Positions 59,066 through 64,000 of a stretch of DNA of 64,000 nucleotides are shown piece by piece (position 1 is the first letter of the stretch; the number at the start of each line of letters is the position of its first letter). The stretch lies in assembly GCA_950106755.1 (NCBI GenBank), contig OX467089.1, positions 29,493,345 through 29,557,344 on the forward strand. The letters are read 5' to 3'. A program made the translations under genes and the position numbers. The notes beneath the pieces were generated by a model. That model was not told the origin of the DNA and searched no databases. It saw only the letters and a program-made list of their open reading frames with translations. The DNA is from Climacium dendroides (Eukaryota; Streptophyta; Bryopsida; Hypnales; Climaciaceae).

Positions 59066-62000
59066 CTAGGGGTGGTAATCACTATCTCCTTTCACCTCTG
59101 CCCCGCTACTGTACTCTCTTGATTGGAATCCATCATCTTCATCACTCATGGTGTTCTCTTCATCGTCTGATGAAAGTGTTTGAGTTTCCCCTCTTTTCTC
59201 TTGTACTGTTGAAGATACACGAGCTTTCTTAGGCTTGCCCATCATTTGCTCGTTCTTTGCTTTCATCAAGGTTTTCCCTACACGTTCACGGAGGCGATCA
59301 ACCGCTTTTCCTTTTCTCAATGGAAGTTCTGGAATAGACAAACGCTTATCAAGGGGGGGTTTTCCTGCATTCACTTTCTTCGTTGGAGAGATAGCAAACG
59401 GCTCCATTACTCGTTTGTTCTTTGCTTTAGAGGGTTCTTCCATCATCATTGTCATCCCTGCCTTTCTCCCTTCTTCAGTGAATGCCTCTATAGCATTTGA
59501 AGATCCCAGTGTCGGGTTCGCTAGCCTTGTTGAAGATGCTGGTAGGCGATTTCTTTGCTTCTTTAACATTGAGGCCAACGTCTCATCTTCTTCGTCATCG
59601 GTGAATGAAGAAATCTGCAATCTTCGATTTTTGGTACGTTCTATTTCTTTCGAAATGATGGAAGCTCGTGTCGAACGTTGAGAACTTCCTGAACCCACCA
59701 AAGTAGTGCTTACACTATTAAATAGTGAGCGTGCACCTATTGGAGGAATGCTACGCGGTGGACGTACAAAACTTGTCATGTTTTCCTTTGTGCCTTGGCC
59801 ACTGTGAAGCAAGTTCGGACTTCCACATTCTATCAAACGCGAACGTACATTGTCTTGTGTCCCACTCGCTTCATGGTTTAGGCTACTTGGTTCCCCGTTG
59901 CTTTTGCTTGCCAATCCTCCTAGAGACTCCACGCTTATCTTGTCCACATTCATTTGCTCGCGGTCCTCAACGTTGTCATTCTTTTCTAGTTGGGCCACCA
60001 CTATGGATGGAGACCTACCGCTTCCAATCACTTCATCTATTTCGGAAGTTCTAGCATTGGATGCTATGGTTCCATTAGAAGTGAGGACTTGGACATTTGC
60101 GTCCTCTTCATTTAGATTGAGGACCTTGTCACTACTTAGAAATCGATTTCCATCTACAAACCTTGCTATGGAAGGTACGCCTTCATCGTTTCCACAATCA
60201 TTATCGTCCATTGGAAAGTCGTACTCGTCTCAGTCATTGTTGCCCATGTCATCATCATCCATATTTACTCTTCCAAACGGTTCACCTCCAAAATTGTATG
60301 TGTTGCCATCAAAATCTTCTTCTTCATTGAATATTGGGTTGTCCCAATTTGCTTCTTGTCCATGTGCTTCATTCCCGTCCACACGAACACCTTCTTCTTC
60401 ATCTTCGTTGCTCTCGTCATCTTCGTTTGGTCCCTCCGATTCTTCTAAATCTACATTTTCAAGGTATCACTTCTTCTCATCCCTCTCCTTGGATGCGGCC
60501 AACACTCTTGAATTAGTGTACACATACACCAAATCCGCAGCTCTCTTTGTTCTCAACTTGTTCCGAGATTTGTTGTGAACAAAAGAATAGCTACTCCAAT
60601 TCCGTTCACATGAAGATGAAGATACCGGTTGGCCCAATATTCTCCTTGCAATTGGAGCAATGAGCTTCCCACATGCGCCTTCAAAATCCCACCAAGCGTG
60701 TGCCGATAACTTTTGTTCACTTAGATCCAACATGTTGTGGAAGGGAGGTTCCCTATGTCGAAACGCCATGAAATCCTTGACGACGTCCGCGTAGTCTGTA
60801 GGTTTACATATTCGCATGAGAACACGCTTGCATGCCTCGATGGCCTCTGAATCGTCGACTAGTTCTTTATCGTGCAAAAGATAGGGATTCAGAAGAGCTC
60901 CTGCATATTGGAGATCGGTCTCTACCATTTCCCATCTAGCGTTGAACGCCTCCTTCAATGGTTTGGCAAATTCGGGGCTCAATAGAAAAGGCGGATTTTC
61001 TAACCCCCCCACATGCGACCGTATCTTCCTCATAATATGCAAAACTTTCCCTGAACATGGCGTCTTTGCATCTAAATCACGAAGGCCATACACAACAACG
61101 CCCATCAATTGCACAAAATTCGTGCAACGCCTCCAGAAATGCTTTTTGTTTATTATCTTCTTTGTATACTGAGACTTTGTGCAGTTCTTCTTTTTCTTGT
61201 TGTTCAACGTCCTCACATATTGTTCCCAACGCGGATCTGTCACACTTTGTTGAAGTGCTCCCTTCACTTTCAACAAGCGTTCAAGTGCAATGAAATTTGA
61301 AGCAAATCTTGTTTCGCTTGGCATCAATAAGCTGTGCTCTTTTTCGTATGAACGAAATATTGCAAGCGACATGTGCCGCTTTCTAAAAAACGTAAGAACC
61401 ATACGAGCTTTGGCCACGACATCCGCCACCCATGCTTCCTTCCCCCAATCTTTTAGCAACAAATTCAAGGCGTGCACCACACAACCTTGAAAAGAAATGT
61501 GAGGATATTTGTCTTTTATGATTCTACATGCTCGAGGGTTTACAGGAGCATTGTCCGTTGTTATTTGCACCACATTGCGGACCCACCTCCTGTATGAATT
61601 TGTCCAAAATAGAGGCCAAGTACTCTGCGTTTTTTACGAACCCACTTGTGTCCACCGATCCCAAAAATTGCTCCTCTGTAGAAGATACAAGCATACAATT
61701 CACCAATGGCCGATTTGTAACCGAACTCCATCCATCAATAGACAAGGTTGCTCCAAACTTTCTGATACTATCCTCGGTCCTCTTCTGCAACTTTAGCTTG
61801 ACATCTTCTTTCGCTTCTTCTAGTAATTTGGTTCGTAGAGCGTCATACGATGGTGGGCTGTATGGCTTACCAAACTCAGCTATTTTCTTCACTGCTTCTT
61901 TGAAGGCCTCACTTCGAGCTACCGCAAATGGTATGTTGGCTGAATAAAAGAAATTGGCCCACAACGCATTCAAATTGCGTCTATCAGCTTGTTCAAACCC

Positions 62001-62447
62001 ATCTACTAGCCGACTTTGTCTTCGTGACCGATTGATGGAAGAGGGTAGAGTTGGACATTGTTCACTTGATGTTTCCACACTTTGATGTACCCTTGAAGAC
62101 GCACGATGAATTTCAGACGGCGCTGCACACGAGTCCTCTTGTGTTGAACGTGAAAAATCCCTTCCATTTGAGGCATTGCTTGCAACCCTCCCTATGTTTT
62201 CACCATCTACATTGTCAAGGGCCGATCTTCGTGGAAATAACCCATTACAACCGGCAAAAAGAGTTCGAATTGACGAAGTCAATTTTGGACATATGCTTAC
62301 CCCCCTGTCGCGAACACTGTCTTTGCCTTCATATCCAAGGTGGCTTAACATACGACACTTCCGATTTGCAAACACCAAGTCACATGCCTTGCACTACACT
62401 TTACCACTTGATGGAACAACATACCAACCGGAAAAATCCTTACTCAT
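59066..62447 (-). pseudogene. hAT-superfamily transposase (BED, DUF659, hAT dimer), degraded
   Basis: The ATG at 62447 starts MSKDFSGWYVVPSSGKV, a stop (TAG), then CKACDLVF...RMLSHLGY, a BED-type zinc finger. DUF659 hallmarks follow: ATLSIDGWSSVTNRPLVNCM and SGFVKNAEYLASILDKF, then VVQITTDNAPVNPRACRI after a frameshift near 61560. The HAWWDF and QPVSSSSCERNWSSYSFVHN motifs near 60650-60540 are the hAT C-terminal dimerisation region. The frame then meets a TGA at 60467-60469 and continues, in frame, through an acidic stretch, a second TGA near 60214 and another ~380 codons rich in Lys, Ser and acidic residues to 59066. Full plant hAT proteins often end with such tails. The enzyme would cut and paste its own element; the stops and frameshift make this copy inactive. 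No terminal inverted repeat or 8-bp duplication was identified. Confidence 0.8.
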
Positions 62448-62764
62448 TGTGGAAAGCTCCGTTCAAGTTCAAGTCCAAGTTCAAGTTCCAATCTTGTCTT
62501 CAATTCCAAATGTTTAGGTTCAAATCACCATGTCACATGTATCAAATATAGTCTGTAAGCAAAGCCTTAGAAACCAAAGCCCCCCTGTCCACTGCACTAT
62601 GCATTACCAAGCAAGGGACACAAAGATTGCAGCTCCTAGCCCTTGGAAATCTTAGCGTTCAGTTTCTCAGAAGTGCTTGTAAATGCCTTCTTCCTTGCTC
62701 TTATACTCCTAATTTGTTGAATGTTGTATGCCTTAGAAGTAACCGTTGCCAACGGTCAGAAAAC

Positions 62765-62870
62765 CCGGCGGACGGGGTGGGCGGATGGGGCGGACGGGCG
62801 GACGGGAGGGCTGACGGGGCGAACGGGCAGATGGATCAAATGGGCGGTCGTGCGGACAGGGCGGTTTTAG
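62765..62870. repeat. CGGACGG-type GC-rich tract 5, upstream of the hAT gene
   Basis: It has GGCGGACGGGGTGGGCGGATG and GGGGCGGACGGGCGGACG-type units, quoted in part. It begins about 320 bp upstream of the hAT start codon. A hexanucleotide run (CAAGTT)n lies between, at ~62460-62492. Confidence 0.75.
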
Positions 62871-63110
62871 CCTTTTAGGGTGGTCAATTTTACTTAGTTA
62901 TTTCTTTACTTCGAACTTTTGGGCTCTTGGTTTAGTTGGTTGCATTCCATCCTAGGGATAACTAGATTACGAAAGTAGTAGAAAACAAGTGTTAAGTACT
63001 ACAACAAAATTCTCAATCATTGACACAATTCACTAAAAATTGGGCATAACATGCACATTTCAAATTTTCAATAAAACTTAGTCCAAGAAAATGAATTTTA
63101 TGATAAAAAC

Positions 63111-63147
<37 letters not shown>

Positions 63148-63333
63148 ATAAATAAATAATTACTTGCAACATGTTTTTCTTCACTACATGTATATGCAAT
63201 ACAAAAAAGTCATGATGGACATGGTAGGCCACGTACAATACTACTACTCATAAAAAAAATGAAGCCCACACTACATAATTATATCCTGAGTGCCATTAAA
63301 ATACGACTACATAGGAAATTAAACATTTCACAA
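62871..63333. other. AT-rich stretch with (TA)n
   Basis: No gene. It includes a pure TA run at 63113-63143. Confidence 0.6.
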
Positions 63334-64000
63334 TTACTTCAACACACTATTATCTTCTTCGGCATCACGAGATGTCCCCTCCCTCACCATGAGTCTTCTA
63401 CTTGTTCGACAAGGCACCGGTTGCGGACTATTTCCATGGCTGCTCCCTCCGCGGTTAGCTTGTACCTGCATGTCAACCCTCTCAAATTGTCGTTTGGTTT
63501 CCGAAGAGTGGTCATCCTCCTCTTCAATCTTCCGTTTATTCTTCTTCTTTGGAGACAGCTCCACTTCGTGGGCCCTCAAAGCTCTCACAGCACAATCTAT
63601 GTCATCTATCAGTTGTTTTATCATTTCATCCTCGCTTTTCATCATCCAAGTTTGTTCGCCTCCCTCTCCTAGATACTTCCTCCACTTGGTTATAATGTCC
63701 TTCATGTTCATGTCAAATGCCCTTGCAACGTCTTCCATCTTATGCTTTGTAGATGATTTACCGTTTAGGTCCACCACAGAACGAACTCTTGCTACTTCTT
63801 CCAACTTTGACAAAATGAGGGCCCGCCCTATCAAATCCGTATTGTAGCCCGCAAATTGCTTTATGACTTTTGGATCACGCTCAACCTCTACCAAGAGGTC
63901 ATTTGGACCCTCTCTCTTCCATTCCTTCTCGGGAATTCGAAAGAACTTTTGGTGCTGTGTGCTCCAATGTCCGCCCATGCTGCGACAGAACAACTCTCGA
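63334..64000 (-). CDS. RING-family protein, C-terminal part (R4), runs off the window
   Basis: The minus-strand frame is open from the window edge to a stop at 63334 (about 220 codons). It begins RELFCRSMGGHWSTQHQKFF, matching R1 after its RING. It continues with GYNTDLIGRALILSKLEEVA (LIGRALFLSKLEEAT in R1), EDVARAFDMNMKDIITKWR, IDDIDCAVRALRAHEVELSP, a KKKNKRK basic patch and an acidic, then Ser/Arg-rich tail. It is the C-terminal region that R3 lacks. The start codon and RING lie right of the window. No interruption is visible, so this member may be intact. Function unknown beyond the family's RING. Confidence 0.65.
   Translation of the reverse strand, partial: RELFCRSMGGHWSTQHQKFFRIPEKEWKREGPNDLLVEVERDPKVIKQFAGYNTDLIGRALILSKLEEVARVRSVVDLNGKSSTKHKMEDVARAFDMNMKDIITKWRKYLGEGGEQTWMMKSEDEMIKQLIDDIDCAVRALRAHEVELSPKKKNKRKIEEEDDHSSETKRQFERVDMQVQANRGGSSHGNSPQPVPCRTSRRLMVREGTSRDAEEDNSVLK

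Noticed and set aside
59235..60578. Long plus-strand frames opposite the hAT gene
   Set aside because: They are antisense shadows of the charged tail; Ser/Phe/Leu-rich composition is what antisense Glu/Lys/Asp codons give.
45000..64000. Endogenous giant-virus or large DNA-virus region (kinase, RING and multi-gene layout)
   Set aside because: No viral hallmark gene (capsid, DNA polymerase B, packaging ATPase) is visible, and the hAT transposase, solo LTR and shared tracts fit a plant repeat region better.

Overview
The window is repeat-dense eukaryotic nuclear DNA, almost certainly from a land plant with a large transposon-rich genome. The evidence is a two-exon fragment of a plant-type plasma-membrane H+-ATPase with GT-AG introns, a CACTA (En/Spm-type) transposon, a BED/DUF659 hAT transposase, a TG...CA solo LTR with a 5-bp target duplication, TA-flanked MITEs and a short run of TTTAGGG repeats. 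I cannot name the species. I saw no rRNA, tRNA or CRISPR array. Nearly every reading frame is broken, so this is mainly a nested transposon graveyard.

Left part (1-28.5 kb) and 36.6-45.2 kb. The dominant component is a family of about 3.6-kb single-gene elements, here called TGC elements (my name). Complete copies start TGTCGCA or TGTGGGA, end TGCGACA or CGACA, have a 5-bp target duplication where both sides can be read, and have no long terminal repeats. Each encodes one protein of about 590-650 codons: a basic start (MPQLKR-type), a globular N-terminal domain with PWGFR, KDGFAIEDCVN and MDWA-type motifs, an acidic low-complexity linker, a long coiled-coil-like region and, in several copies, a conserved NLSEL/NLTE motif near the C-terminus. 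I see no transposase, reverse transcriptase or integrase in them. Fragments or copies are labelled G, F, B, A, C, I/K, J, M, H1, H2 and D. They are stacked: A sits inside B (duplication CCTAT) and B inside C; F and the CACTA element also sit in B; J sits inside I/K, which sits inside a RING gene. Between 28.5 and 36.6 kb lies an AT-rich island with the H+-ATPase fragment and three MITE-like foldback elements.

Right part (45-64 kb). Here larger, less repetitive genes lie in both orientations: a divergent protein-kinase-like gene (-), a gene split by a solo LTR (-, R2), a long coiled-coil RING-H2 gene (+, R3), a BED/DUF659/hAT-dimer transposase gene (-) and the C-terminal end of another RING-family gene (-, R4) running off the window. 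A fourth family member (R1) lies at 24.3-26.6 kb. Four of these genes (kinase, R2, R3, hAT) have a GC-rich CGGACGG-type tract roughly 170-450 bp upstream of the start; the start of R4 is outside the window and a fifth tract near 45.9 kb has no recognised gene. R2, R3 and the TGC-element proteins share a motif around a DW dipeptide, which hints that the two gene worlds are related.

Decay is dominated by C:G to T:A changes. Many stops sit where a paralogue has Gln or Trp, and whole frames (for example copy A) are otherwise uninterrupted. The most unusual content is the TGC element family, and the GC tract shared by otherwise unrelated genes.
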